Origin: Marinisporobacter sp.
GTDB taxonomy: Bacteria > Bacillota > Clostridia > Peptostreptococcales > Thermotaleaceae
Direction: 5' to 3'
NCBI GenBank assembly: GCA_025210525.1
Contig: JAOARP010000010.1
Coordinates: 62,001 to 126,000, forward strand
DNA: 64,000 nucleotides
This document shows, in pieces, positions 8,843 to 17,026 of the stretch. Both the position numbers and the translations under genes were made by a program. The notes under the pieces are model-generated. The model was given only the letters and a program-made list of their open reading frames with translations. It had not been told where the DNA came from and made no database searches. Each line of letters begins with the position of its first letter. Position 1 is the stretch's first letter.

Positions 8843-9544
8843 CTATCCATTTATGACTCCTTGAAGCATTCCAACAATAGGATTATTGTAATACAAAGCT
8901 TTTGCCAAAATAGACTTTTCGAGTCCCTCTATCAAAATACCTGAATGACTCATTGCTGTAAAAGGTGTGATTACAGCAAGAAAAATAAGAACAATCAATA
9001 AACCTTTCGAAAATCCAAAAATAACTCCTCCAAGACAGTTAAATTGCTTAAGTACTGGTAATGTAGCTATGCCATCTAGTATATACCCTATAATAAACAA
9101 TAAAATTCTTATCACAAAAAAAATAATTACAATACTTATAAAATCTATAAACATACGTGCAAGAATATCTGATAAATAAGTATATACACCTTCCATAGCT
9201 TGATTACTATATTCTCTCATTGTTTCGCTTTTCATAAAAAGATTTTCTATTCCTTTTGGAAGCTTTAAGATTTCAAAAATATTTGTATTTCCTGTCATCG
9301 TTGAAGCTGCCACACTATTATTATAAGTTACTTGAACTCTTTGCCCTATTACTTCTTGTACCTTTGCTAATATAGTAGAATTTGCCATTATATATTGTGA
9401 AAGATTTGGATAGTATATTTTTGCTACAATCCCCGCAACAATCAAGCTACTCATTTTAAAAAATGATAAAATCAACCCGTTTTTCCATCCCTTTATCACA
9501 TTAATGACAAGTATAACAAGAATCAAAACATCCATCCAACTCAT
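8843..9544 (-). CDS. CvpA family membrane protein
   Basis: A 233-residue protein with four to five membrane segments. The opening WMDVLILVILVINVIKGWKNG matches CvpA/colicin V production family proteins, and a conserved Gly-rich helix follows (CLGGVIFGFSKGLLIV). The family is tied to envelope homeostasis; the exact role is unknown. GTG at 9553 is in frame, but the ATG at 9544 has GAGGTG at ideal spacing. It lies 11 bases after the DUF5711 gene, so the two are cotranscribed. Confidence 0.82.
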   Translation of the reverse strand: MSWMDVLILVILVINVIKGWKNGLILSFFKMSSLIVAGIVAKIYYPNLSQYIMANSTILAKVQEVIGQRVQVTYNNSVAASTMTGNTNIFEILKLPKGIENLFMKSETMREYSNQAMEGVYTYLSDILARMFIDFISIVIIFFVIRILLFIIGYILDGIATLPVLKQFNCLGGVIFGFSKGLLIVLIFLAVITPFTAMSHSGILIEGLEKSILAKALYYNNPIVGMLQGVING

Positions 9545-9555
9545 ATAAAACACCT

Positions 9556-10692
9556 CTACTGCTCTTTATATTTTATCTTCATGATCTCTATTTTATCTTT
9601 TAACACCAATGCCAATTGCTCCTCTGAGATAATATATACAGACTGTATATCATTATTTATTTTCTTTTCCATAAGCTCTTTACCTTTTTTTAAAATAATA
9701 TATAAAGTTCGATCTGTAAAAGCAACTATATTATCTCCTTTAGTAGTAATTCCTAGCACATCTCCTTTAATAGGAATTGGTTCTACTTCTGTCTTTTCCA
9801 TATCTACAATAGATATATAATTTCTATTTTTCGTATCCAATATAGATTTTTTATTATCTACAAGATACATAATAATAAAGCCCTTTTCATTCCAAGCAAT
9901 TTGATGAATAGAATCAGCTAATTTCTTCTCCCAAACAACTCTATCTTCTTTACTAAAGACCATCAATTGACTATCTCCAACATTCATTAGTCGCTGATCC
10001 TCACTAAAAAACAAATTGCTTACGATTTGCTCCTCTTTATCATATTTATGCCCTCCAAGAAGCTTTCCTCCAGAAGAATAAAGTGCAACATTTGTCTCTA
10101 TTTTGTTCTTATCTATATTCATAACAGATACGGCAATCATTCCATTATCTGATATAGCCATCGCCATAATATTTCCATTATTAATACTCACCTTTCCTGT
10201 TTCTTTTCCTTCTGTATTGAGTATATGTATACTACTTTTATCTTTTTCCTCGCTATAGAAAGCAATCCTTCCTTCTCTATTACATACAAAATCTCTTATG
10301 GGCTTTTCTAAGGAAATATCCCATAAAACAGTTCCTTGAATATTTACAGCTGTAATAGTACCTAGTTCTCTATCCACTAGATAAATTGAATTTTCACTTG
10401 TTTTAACGAGAGGATTTTTCACAGTCTTTTCTAAACTCCATTTTTCAATCCCTTCTAAATTGAAGGTCTTTAATTTATTTTTATTATAGACAATCATCTC
10501 CTTTTTAAAAGGCTGAACAATAATATTTTTATCTTTCTCATACTCAATAGTTGCCATTTTTTGAAAATCTAACACATGGTCTCCAAAGAAATTTTGAACC
10601 AGTTCTATAGCCTTCATTCCTCCTACAACCATAAGACATATAAAAATAAAAACAAATATCTTAAACCGTAGAGGTCTTCTTTTTCTTGCCAT
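9556..10692 (-). CDS. DUF5711 family membrane-anchored beta-propeller protein
   Basis: A 378-residue protein with a basic N-terminus (MARKRRPLRFK), one membrane anchor at about residues 10-28, and an extracytoplasmic region of repeated blades (VNIQGTVLWDISL, LNTEGKETGKVS, LYSSGGKLLGG, FSKEDRVVWEKKL) typical of PQQ-like propellers and DUF5711. No catalytic residues are apparent. It is probably a cell-surface scaffold. It is coupled to cvpA downstream. Confidence 0.78.
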   Translation of the reverse strand: MARKRRPLRFKIFVFIFICLMVVGGMKAIELVQNFFGDHVLDFQKMATIEYEKDKNIIVQPFKKEMIVYNKNKLKTFNLEGIEKWSLEKTVKNPLVKTSENSIYLVDRELGTITAVNIQGTVLWDISLEKPIRDFVCNREGRIAFYSEEKDKSSIHILNTEGKETGKVSINNGNIMAMAISDNGMIAVSVMNIDKNKIETNVALYSSGGKLLGGHKYDKEEQIVSNLFFSEDQRLMNVGDSQLMVFSKEDRVVWEKKLADSIHQIAWNEKGFIIMYLVDNKKSILDTKNRNYISIVDMEKTEVEPIPIKGDVLGITTKGDNIVAFTDRTLYIILKKGKELMEKKINNDIQSVYIISEEQLALVLKDKIEIMKIKYKEQ

Positions 10693-10792
10693 TTATATTC
10701 CTCCTGCGTAAAAATACCCATTCATCAATTTGATCTTTTCATACATTACTTTTCTATATTCTCTTAAACTTCTTCAAATCCTCTAATAATCC

Positions 10793-11827
10793 TTACTTCT
10801 TTCTTTTCTTGAATAACAATAAAAAGATCAGTACAACTCCCATATATCCAAACATTGGATAAAGGGTATGTACAAGCCTTTTGAATCCAAATTGAGCCAA
10901 CGGAATGGTTACAATCAAAAACAAAACACAAGCATATAAATGCTTGATCTTTAATCTTTTTTCCATACTTTGTATAAAAACAAAACCATTTGCAATAGCT
11001 GTTGTAAGCATGGCAAACCACAATAAAACACCATAAAGTTTCCCCATGTTTTCTCCAATGGTTGATGCAATAGCCATCATTGGAATTTCAACATTTTGAA
11101 TATCCTTATATAATATCAAAGTTGACAAAAATAGAAAAAGTAACATAACACCTAATAAAGCTCCTCCAAGACCTCCACCCATAACCGCATCCCTTTTACT
11201 TCTTAATAGAGGATATAAAGAGCTTAGAACCATGACTGCACATATACTATTATAACTCACATAAAGAATACAAGAAGTAATCCAGTTATCTCCTATTGTA
11301 TAAAAATCACCATCTATATTACAAGTAAGCGAGTTATTCTGTGGAATAACAAAAACACCAACAGCTACAATTCCTACAATTAATAAGGGCACTACAATGC
11401 TATTTACAAAACTCAGCCCCTTCATACTAAATATAAAAGTAATAAAAGCAAACCCACTCATCAAAATAATCCCTATCTCCTTTCCATATCCAAACTGTTG
11501 TTCAAATAAAGCTCCACTTCCTGCTAGCATCACACAATAAAATGAAAGCAATAAAAAAGCTAAAAAAAACTCTATTACTTTTCCTAGATAAGGACCAAAA
11601 AATAAAAGCATCCAATCATGATAAGAAGTAATTTTATATTCATGTACCTTTAATAAAATAATACTTCCTATTACTCCAAATAGTATAGCTGTCACAATCA
11701 CTCCATAGAGTCCCTTTATTCCATACCTTGTAAAAAAACGCATGGTTTCTTGTCCTGAAGCAAATCCAGCACCAATGAGTGTTCCTATATAAATACTAGC
11801 AATCTTGAAAGCATTCTTTCTTGCCAT
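10793..11827 (-). CDS. YkvI-family membrane transporter-like protein
   Basis: A 344-residue protein with about ten membrane helices. It begins with the family signature near residues 10-27 (IYIGTLIGAGFASGQETM), characteristic of YkvI-type proteins distantly related to APC/LeuT-fold transporters. The substrate is unknown. It is monocistronic; GGAGGGATAT precedes the ATG at 11827. A 100-base gap separates it from the DUF5711 gene. Confidence 0.82.
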   Translation of the reverse strand: MARKNAFKIASIYIGTLIGAGFASGQETMRFFTRYGIKGLYGVIVTAILFGVIGSIILLKVHEYKITSYHDWMLLFFGPYLGKVIEFFLAFLLLSFYCVMLAGSGALFEQQFGYGKEIGIILMSGFAFITFIFSMKGLSFVNSIVVPLLIVGIVAVGVFVIPQNNSLTCNIDGDFYTIGDNWITSCILYVSYNSICAVMVLSSLYPLLRSKRDAVMGGGLGGALLGVMLLFLFLSTLILYKDIQNVEIPMMAIASTIGENMGKLYGVLLWFAMLTTAIANGFVFIQSMEKRLKIKHLYACVLFLIVTIPLAQFGFKRLVHTLYPMFGYMGVVLIFLLLFKKRKK

Positions 11828-12148
11828 AATATCCCTCCTTTATGCTAATACATTTTATGTTCACAAAAAGTTGTCTCATGATATACGAATTAGTTAGTTA
11901 ATTATTTAACACCAAAACAGATATAAATTGTAAATAAATACGTTTTTATCAATCTATCCTTTTTTCCGACATAAACTGAATTTTTTAGACAATTGTTTGT
12001 ATTAGTAAGGGTGAATACGTTTTCCATATTTTATTATTTTTTTAACAAAGTAGTTTATTTTTGAAAGAAAGTATGGTATGATAATTGTATACCAAGTTAA
12101 TTTTTTAACAAGCCGTACCAAAATATTTGAGGAAAGAAGATGATATAG
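11828..12148. other. Divergent AT-rich intergenic region
   Basis: About 320 bases between the minus-strand YkvI-type gene and the plus-strand small ORF. It should hold both promoters. A TATGAT/GATAAT -10-like stretch at about 12073-12084 faces the small ORF, with only a weak -35. I see no RNA motif. Confidence 0.4.
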
Positions 12149-12262
12149 ATGTTGTTAAAGTTAATAACCCTGACAGCAGTTGTATTATTTGTAAGATACG
12201 TATCTACAATAAACAAAATGGAAAAAGACAGACAACACAAGAAAAGATTTAATTTATATTAA
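12149..12262 (+). CDS. Possible 37-residue small membrane protein
   Basis: ATG at 12149, with GAGGAAAG about 12 bases upstream (a rather long spacing). It opens a frame of 37 codons: a hydrophobic helix (LLKLITLTAVVLFVRYV, residues 2-18) followed by a basic tail rich in Lys/Arg. A good intrinsic terminator starts 7 bases after the stop, which argues for a real short transcript. I do not recognise the protein. It could instead be the coding-like part of a small RNA. Confidence 0.4.
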   Translation: MLLKLITLTAVVLFVRYVSTINKMEKDRQHKKRFNLY

Positions 12263-12268
12263 AATGTT

Positions 12269-12300
12269 AACGCTTCTGATTTTTTCAGAAGTGTTTTTTT
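12269..12300 (+). terminator. Intrinsic terminator after the small ORF
   Basis: The stem AACGCTTCTGA/TCAGAAGTGTT has a loop of about 5 T and is followed by seven or more T residues. Confidence 0.88.
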
Positions 12301-12479
12301 GTGATTTTCAAGAACGTAATCGAATTATATATATAATCTACACCTTATAAAATAAAAATAATATCTTTCCTTCTATAAACATAATTTATATAGATTGCCT
12401 ATCCTTATCTTTTGTTGTACAATTTTAATATATTTATTGTTTTTGAAATTTTTATGTTGATCTAAAGGGAGAGAAATTT

Positions 12480-13427
12480 ATGATAAAAAACAATCTTCAC
12501 AATACACATAAAGGATATGTGGCTGGTTTATTATCAGCTATTTTTTTTGGCTGTTCTGGTTTATTCGTAAAAAATGCACAAAGTAGTGGGTTAGACTCTA
12601 TTAGTATCTTAGTCCTTCAATATATTATTATGATTCCAACCTTATGGAGTATATCATTTTTTAAATATAGAAATTATATAAAAATAGATAAAAAGGATCT
12701 TTTGAAGCTATTTTTAATAGGTATGTTTCTTCAAAGCTCTGTAAGCCGATGCTATTATGAATCCTTTAAGTATTTGGATATATCTATTGCAACCATTTTA
12801 TTGTTTACATATCCTATTATTGTTACCATCCTTTCACCTATTTTAGGGAAATCAAAATTAAATAAAATCATCATATTATCTGTCGCCATTGCTTTTATTG
12901 GGTGTATTCTTATTTTAGATTTATTTCACACAGATGCATCTTTTCCTTTGAAAGGAGTCTTATTAGGTCTTGGAGGTGCTTTATTTCTTGCCCTTTCAAA
13001 TATGTGCCTTGAAACCTTTGAAAGTAGAATCCCACCCTTTGTTTTATTAAGTTATACCTCCACAGCTATATTCTTAAACTTTTTGATTTTTAGTTTTCCA
13101 TCAAATCTATTGCATCAAAGCATCAGTAGCTCTCAATGGATCAATATAGCATTGCTTGCTTTTATATGCCAGATTCCACCAACTACCTTGATGCTCACAG
13201 CCATTCAATATATTGGTGCTATCAAAACAGCGATCATTGGAAATGCTGAAATTCCTGCTGCAGCAATTCTTGGATATGTTTTTTATGGAGAAACCTTAAA
13301 CCTTCTACAAATTATAGGTGTTTTCTTCGTTATTGGAGGAATTCTATTAATGCAAAACAGTGAATATGTCCAAAGTAAATTAGCAGCAATAAAGCTTAAA
13401 CCTAGTCATCAAAAACATTCAACCTAA
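12480..13427 (+). CDS. EamA/DMT-family transporter
   Basis: A 315-residue protein with ten predicted membrane helices arranged as two EamA repeats (about residues 12-148 and 160-298). Markers are the start GYVAGLLSAIFFGCSGLFVK, the mid-protein PIIVTILSPILG, and AAILGYVFYGETLNLLQIIG near the end. This superfamily exports metabolites such as amino acids; the substrate is not inferable. AAAGGGAG precedes the ATG. It is monocistronic, with the terminator overlapping the stop codon. Confidence 0.88.
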   Translation: MIKNNLHNTHKGYVAGLLSAIFFGCSGLFVKNAQSSGLDSISILVLQYIIMIPTLWSISFFKYRNYIKIDKKDLLKLFLIGMFLQSSVSRCYYESFKYLDISIATILLFTYPIIVTILSPILGKSKLNKIIILSVAIAFIGCILILDLFHTDASFPLKGVLLGLGGALFLALSNMCLETFESRIPPFVLLSYTSTAIFLNFLIFSFPSNLLHQSISSSQWINIALLAFICQIPPTTLMLTAIQYIGAIKTAIIGNAEIPAAAILGYVFYGETLNLLQIIGVFFVIGGILLMQNSEYVQSKLAAIKLKPSHQKHST

Positions 13428-13448
13428 TCTAATCAGATTAGGTTTTTC
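13423..13448 (+). terminator. Terminator overlapping the EamA gene stop codon
   Basis: The stem CCTAATCT/AGATTAGG (loop AATC) is followed by five T residues. The stop TAA lies inside the left arm. Confidence 0.85.
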
Positions 13449-13539
13449 TAATATTTTCAAATTTTTTTTTATTTCCTTGTAAATAGGTGTATATATATGA
13501 TATATTGAGAAAAATATGTTTAATGAAGGAGGATGTTTC

Positions 13540-13776
13540 ATGAAAGCAAAATTTTCCAAAATTCAAGATGTAAATAAGTTTGTAGACTTCGTTTCTACAT
13601 TAAAAGGAAAGGTTTATTTGAAGTCTGGAGAGATTAAAGTAAACGCAAAATCTATTATTGGAGCAATGTATATTTTACAAGAGCATCCTGATGATATTAT
13701 TGTAGAAGTGGAAGATGTTGAAGAACAAAAGCTAGTTTTAAACTTCTTAATGCAAGGAACTCATTTAGGCGAATAG
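13540..13776 (+). CDS. HPr/Crh-like protein lacking the phosphocarrier histidine
   Basis: A 78-residue protein whose C-terminal two thirds follow HPr: a strand (GKVYLKSGEIKVNAKSIIGAM) containing the equivalent of the regulatory serine region (KSIIGAM), then an acidic strand (DIIVEVED) and a closing helix. The N-terminal part (KFSKIQDVNKFVDFVS) has no GxHARP segment, so the PTS-active His-15 is missing. That leaves a regulatory role like Crh as the best inference, not sugar phosphorelay. The ATG at 13540 has AAGGAGG at ideal spacing; a longer in-frame start at 13516 does not. Confidence 0.72.
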   Translation: MKAKFSKIQDVNKFVDFVSTLKGKVYLKSGEIKVNAKSIIGAMYILQEHPDDIIVEVEDVEEQKLVLNFLMQGTHLGE

Positions 13777-13800
13777 TACATATGATTTTTTACGTTATAA

Positions 13801-13836
13801 AAATCTCTTTAGGAAAAACTAAAGAGATTTTTATTT
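13801..13836 (+). terminator. Terminator of the HPr-like gene
   Basis: A perfect 12-bp stem (AAATCTCTTTAG/CTAAAGAGATTT, loop GAAAAA) followed by a T-rich run. Confidence 0.9.
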
Positions 13837-13892
13837 TTCTATAATTTCTCATTTTATGGTATGATATAAAAGATGAAAGGAAGTGACTTTAA

Positions 13893-14609
13893 ATGTTTCG
13901 AACCATATATATCATTTTCTATTTTATTGTCGATCAAATATTTTTAATTCCTAAAGCATTAAAAGTTGAAAGACTAGCCAAGCAAGGTAAAATCAAAGAA
14001 ATGAACGATTCCTTACACACCATTGCCTATACTTGGGGTAAACGCATTGTCAATGCAAGTGGATCAAAAGTAAAGCTATCAGGACTTGAAAAAATCCCTG
14101 AAGGACCTGTTGTATTTATCAGTAATCATCAAGGGAATTTTGATATTCCTATACTATTAGGTTTTATTGATAAGCCTAAAGCCTTTATTGCAAAAGTAGA
14201 ACTCTCTAAGATACCTGTATTTGGTAAATGGATTGCAAGACAAAAATGTATCTTCATTGATAGAAATGATCCTAGACAGTCTTTACGTGCTATTAATAAT
14301 GGAGTAAAAACCTTAAAGGAAGGACATTCCATGATCATTTTCCCTGAGGGCACAAGAAGTAAAGGTCCTAAAATAGCAGAATTCAAAAAAGGAAGTTTAC
14401 GCCTTGCTACAAAAGCAAAGGTTCCTATTGTTCCTATCACCATTGATGGTACTTATAAAATCATGGAAGCTAACGGAAAGTTAAATATTAAACCAACAGA
14501 GGTGAAACTAACTATTTCTGACCCTATTTATACAGATAACCTTACAAAGGAAGAAGAAAGTGGTTTGAGTGATCAAGTTTATGAGATTATTAAAAGTCAT
14601 TTAAGCTAA
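13893..14609 (+). CDS. plsC: 1-acyl-sn-glycerol-3-phosphate acyltransferase
   Basis: A 238-residue acyltransferase. It has an N-terminal membrane segment (about 1-20), the catalytic HX4D box NHQGNFD (near 77-83), the block KCIFIDRNDPRQ, and the substrate motif FPEGTRSKG (near 151-159), then VPIVPITIDGTY. It makes phosphatidic acid from lysophosphatidic acid at the membrane. Its order of motifs is complete and the length is normal. GGAAGTGAC lies upstream of the ATG. It is the last intact core gene before the mobile island. Confidence 0.92.
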   Translation: MFRTIYIIFYFIVDQIFLIPKALKVERLAKQGKIKEMNDSLHTIAYTWGKRIVNASGSKVKLSGLEKIPEGPVVFISNHQGNFDIPILLGFIDKPKAFIAKVELSKIPVFGKWIARQKCIFIDRNDPRQSLRAINNGVKTLKEGHSMIIFPEGTRSKGPKIAEFKKGSLRLATKAKVPIVPITIDGTYKIMEANGKLNIKPTEVKLTISDPIYTDNLTKEEESGLSDQVYEIIKSHLS

Positions 14610-14613
14610 AATA

Positions 14614-14653
14614 AAAAGACAACTCTCTTATTTTTAATGAGTTGTCTTTTTCA
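14614..14653 (+). terminator. Terminator of plsC
   Basis: A perfect 11-bp stem (AAAAGACAACT/AGTTGTCTTTT) with a long loop and a T tract. Confidence 0.88.
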
Positions 14654-14975
14654 TTCTATATTTACCTGCGAATCATTCATGTTTTGGTGGACTCACCCCT
14701 TTAATCTAAATTGTTCTATCTTTCCTCAATCTTTTAAATTCTAGTTTAAATCATCTCCTCTCTTTTGTTATTTTATATATACCCATACTATTTTTAGTAA
14801 AACATTTTTATCTAGTTAATTTTGAATTTTCTTAAAATACCTCTACTAAAGTTTGAAAACTATAGCCTTTGTTGTTATTTCTCATGGAGATTTTAGCTTG
14901 CAACGTATTATCAATAATTAAAAATATAGTAGAATCCTTTGATGTTTTAGATAAATTAGTTAACCTTGAATTATT
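14654..14975. other. Degenerate region at the left edge of the island
   Basis: About 320 bases with no intact gene. On the minus strand a roughly 54-codon open piece (about 14836-14996) ends in a stop and reads like the C-terminus of a lost protein (...IIDNTLQAKISMRNN...). It has no start or ribosome site and I do not recognise it. Probably decay at the island boundary. Confidence 0.4.
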
Positions 14976-15062
14976 CGTAACCTCATGATTTAGGAATAAT
15001 TTGTTTTAAATTTTACGTATTCAACTAAAATAAACAAAATGAAAGCAAAAAATTATGAGTTG
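14976..15062 (+). repeat. Left copy of imperfect direct repeat flanking the island
   Basis: This stretch (sharing TTTAGGAATAA, TTTTAAATTTTA, ACGTATT and AATGAAAGCAA blocks in order) recurs at 25481-25578 in the same orientation with scattered changes and one small insertion. The two copies bracket the IS/RiPP island. Confidence 0.75.
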
Positions 15063-15232
15063 ATTTTATAATCAAGTATGTACTAGTATATATAACGGTG
15101 TTTGTCAATGGAGTTGTCGTATAAAATTTGATCTTCTTGTTATGGTCGATTTTTAAGAAATACATATCTTGAATATTTTACCATTTATTTTTCAAAAACA
15201 GTCACTTATTAAAATATCCATTCTTTGAAAAA

Positions 15233-16225
15233 TTATATTACATCATTTTCAAGCAAATCTTTAATCTCATCTGTTGGATTTAAAGCAACAGCTTTAGGAA
15301 CTTCCCACTTTCTTATTCCTTTATTAAATCTCTGCGGATTAAGCCTACGTACTGATTCATATAGTTCCTTTCTTCTTCTCATGATTTCTTCATCTTGTCT
15401 ATTATGTCTGCTATTTGGGGTTAAAAAATTTATTCCGCTATGATAGTGTTTGTTGTTGTACCAATTAACAAAAGCACAAACCCATTCTCTTGCATCATCA
15501 ATAGTCTTAAACCCATCTTGTGGATATCCGGGTCTATACTTTAAAGTCCTAAAACCAGCTTCTGAATAGGGATTGTCATTACTTACTCTAGGTCTTGAAT
15601 AAGAGGATAATACTTCAAGTAATTCAAGTCTTTCTTTTAGAGTATGCGATTTCATGGGAGCTCCATTATCAGAATGTATTACTAATGGTTTACCTTTGAT
15701 TTTTTCAGCTAAGATGGCTCTTTCAACAAGTTCTGAAGCTAATTCTCCAGTTTCTTCTGGCCATACTTCCCATCCTACAATTTTTCTACTATAAATATCT
15801 ATAATCATATATAGTTTAAAGTAAATACATCGAGTGTAAGTGTTTAGCCATGTGATCTCCCAAGTCCAGACTTGATTTGGTCTAGTGGCTATATGTGTAG
15901 TTGGGAATTTACTTTTCTCTGGGGGTTTACTATTTCCACGATGGTGTTGTAAATTTTCCATTCTAAGAATTCTGTAAAATGTAGATTCAGAAGCAATATA
16001 GCTGCCCCTATCTGCTAGGGCAGGTACAATCTGAGACGGTGGTAAATCTGCATATTCAGGCTTGTTTACTATGTTTAACACACATTGGTATTCTTCCTTG
16101 CTAAGCTTATTCTTAGGTTCTGGTCTTATAGCAGTCTTTCTCTTATCTTCTTTAACTTCTCCACCTTGACACCAACGTTCATATGTTCTCTTGCTAATGC
16201 CTGCCGTTTCACATGCTGGAATCAA
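15233..16225 (-). CDS. IS3-family transposase OrfB (DDE integrase core)
   Basis: A 330-residue rve-type transposase. It has an N-terminal HTH_21-like region (about 40-95), then the catalytic core. The first acidic site reads VWTWEITWL where the family has W-D-I-T, so the first catalytic Asp is Glu. The second site is HSDNGAPM, and the third is the Glu in NPYSEAGFRTLKY. The open frame continues upstream of its TTG to the frameshift site in orfA, so the native product is probably an OrfAB fusion. Asp-to-Glu changes usually cripple DDE enzymes, so this copy may be inactive. Confidence 0.87.
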   Translation of the reverse strand: MIPACETAGISKRTYERWCQGGEVKEDKRKTAIRPEPKNKLSKEEYQCVLNIVNKPEYADLPPSQIVPALADRGSYIASESTFYRILRMENLQHHRGNSKPPEKSKFPTTHIATRPNQVWTWEITWLNTYTRCIYFKLYMIIDIYSRKIVGWEVWPEETGELASELVERAILAEKIKGKPLVIHSDNGAPMKSHTLKERLELLEVLSSYSRPRVSNDNPYSEAGFRTLKYRPGYPQDGFKTIDDAREWVCAFVNWYNNKHYHSGINFLTPNSRHNRQDEEIMRRRKELYESVRRLNPQRFNKGIRKWEVPKAVALNPTDEIKDLLENDVI

Positions 16226-16290
16226 TCTAGCACCATTAGCATTTGCTTCTCTTATTAAATCAACTATTAGTTTGCGATTTTCGATGATGA

Positions 16291-16797
16291 TTAATCTTCC
16301 TCGAAAATCGCATCTAACTTTTTTCTTAGCACCAGCAATGCTACTGTTTCAGCTAATGCCTTATCCTTTGGTCTTAATTCTTTTAATAATTCTTTAGATT
16401 TCATTTTCTCTTCAACTAGCTCTGTTTTGAGGTTTATAGAATTAACATGATCTGATTTCTGACCATTATTTGCATCCATACAGCTAATACGCCAATTTCT
16501 AACATTTTCAACATATAAGCCATGCTCTCTGCAATATTTAGAAAGTTCTATTTCTGATAATGTATAGGTTTCCATGACTATCATGAATTTTTCACGAGAT
16601 GAAAGTATATTTTTAGGTCGCCCACACTCTCTAGTGGGCTGACCTTTTAGAGCTTTTGATTTCCATGTTGATAATGTAAATTTATGTATACCTGTTTCAT
16701 TTGAAAGTTTGGTTACTGAACAATTTTCTGGTGGTAGCATTCTTTTTATTAATTTCTGTTTTTCTTCTATTGAATATCTTTTATTATTTTTTGCCAT
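16291..16797 (-). CDS. IS3-family transposase OrfA (helix-turn-helix protein)
   Basis: A 168-residue protein. The N-terminal helix-turn-helix (KRYSIEEKQKLIKRM..., about 7-50) binds the IS ends, and a coiled-coil (about 120-165) with VEEKMKSKELLKELR follows. Near its end the minus strand reads A-AAA-AAG (16318-16324), the classic -1 slippery heptamer of IS3 elements. A -1 shift there leads directly into the open frame of OrfB without meeting a stop. The ribosome site AAGGAGATTAAACCT precedes the ATG at 16797. Confidence 0.85.
   Translation of the reverse strand: MAKNNKRYSIEEKQKLIKRMLPPENCSVTKLSNETGIHKFTLSTWKSKALKGQPTRECGRPKNILSSREKFMIVMETYTLSEIELSKYCREHGLYVENVRNWRISCMDANNGQKSDHVNSINLKTELVEEKMKSKELLKELRPKDKALAETVALLVLRKKLDAIFEED
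16318..16324 (-). promoter_or_regulatory. Programmed -1 frameshift site (A6G) of the IS3 element
   Basis: Read as AGA-AAA-AAG in the orfA frame. After a -1 slip the frame stays open through the orfB start, so a fusion transposase would be made. Confidence 0.75.
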
Positions 16798-17026
16798 AGG
16801 TTTAATCTCCTTCTTTATTTTTATTCGAAAATATCATTAATTATCTCCTACGACAACGATCTTACCACGGGGGAATAACGTGAAAATAATTTAACATTGG
16901 TTTAATTTTCAAGTAAAATATTTATCCTACTAATAATATTATGTAAACATATATTATCAGTGGAGGTATAGTGATACATAATAAAAAGTTTGATGACAAT
17001 GAAAATACAAAAATTTTTAAAAATTA

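Larger units (their letters stand above)
15103..16867 (-). mobile_element. IS3-family insertion sequence, nearly complete
   Basis: Two transposase frames read on the minus strand, with imperfect terminal inverted repeats. The outermost convincing match is GTTGTCGTA at 15113-15121 against its complement at 16849-16857; similarity extends weakly to about 15103 and 16867. I could not define a target-site duplication. A second, truncated and oppositely oriented copy lies at about 25555-25950. Confidence 0.8.

Noticed and set aside
10764-11021. 85-codon minus-strand ORF overlapping the YkvI-type gene
   Set aside because: It is another frame of the transporter gene with no ribosome site; the longer frame has the family signature.
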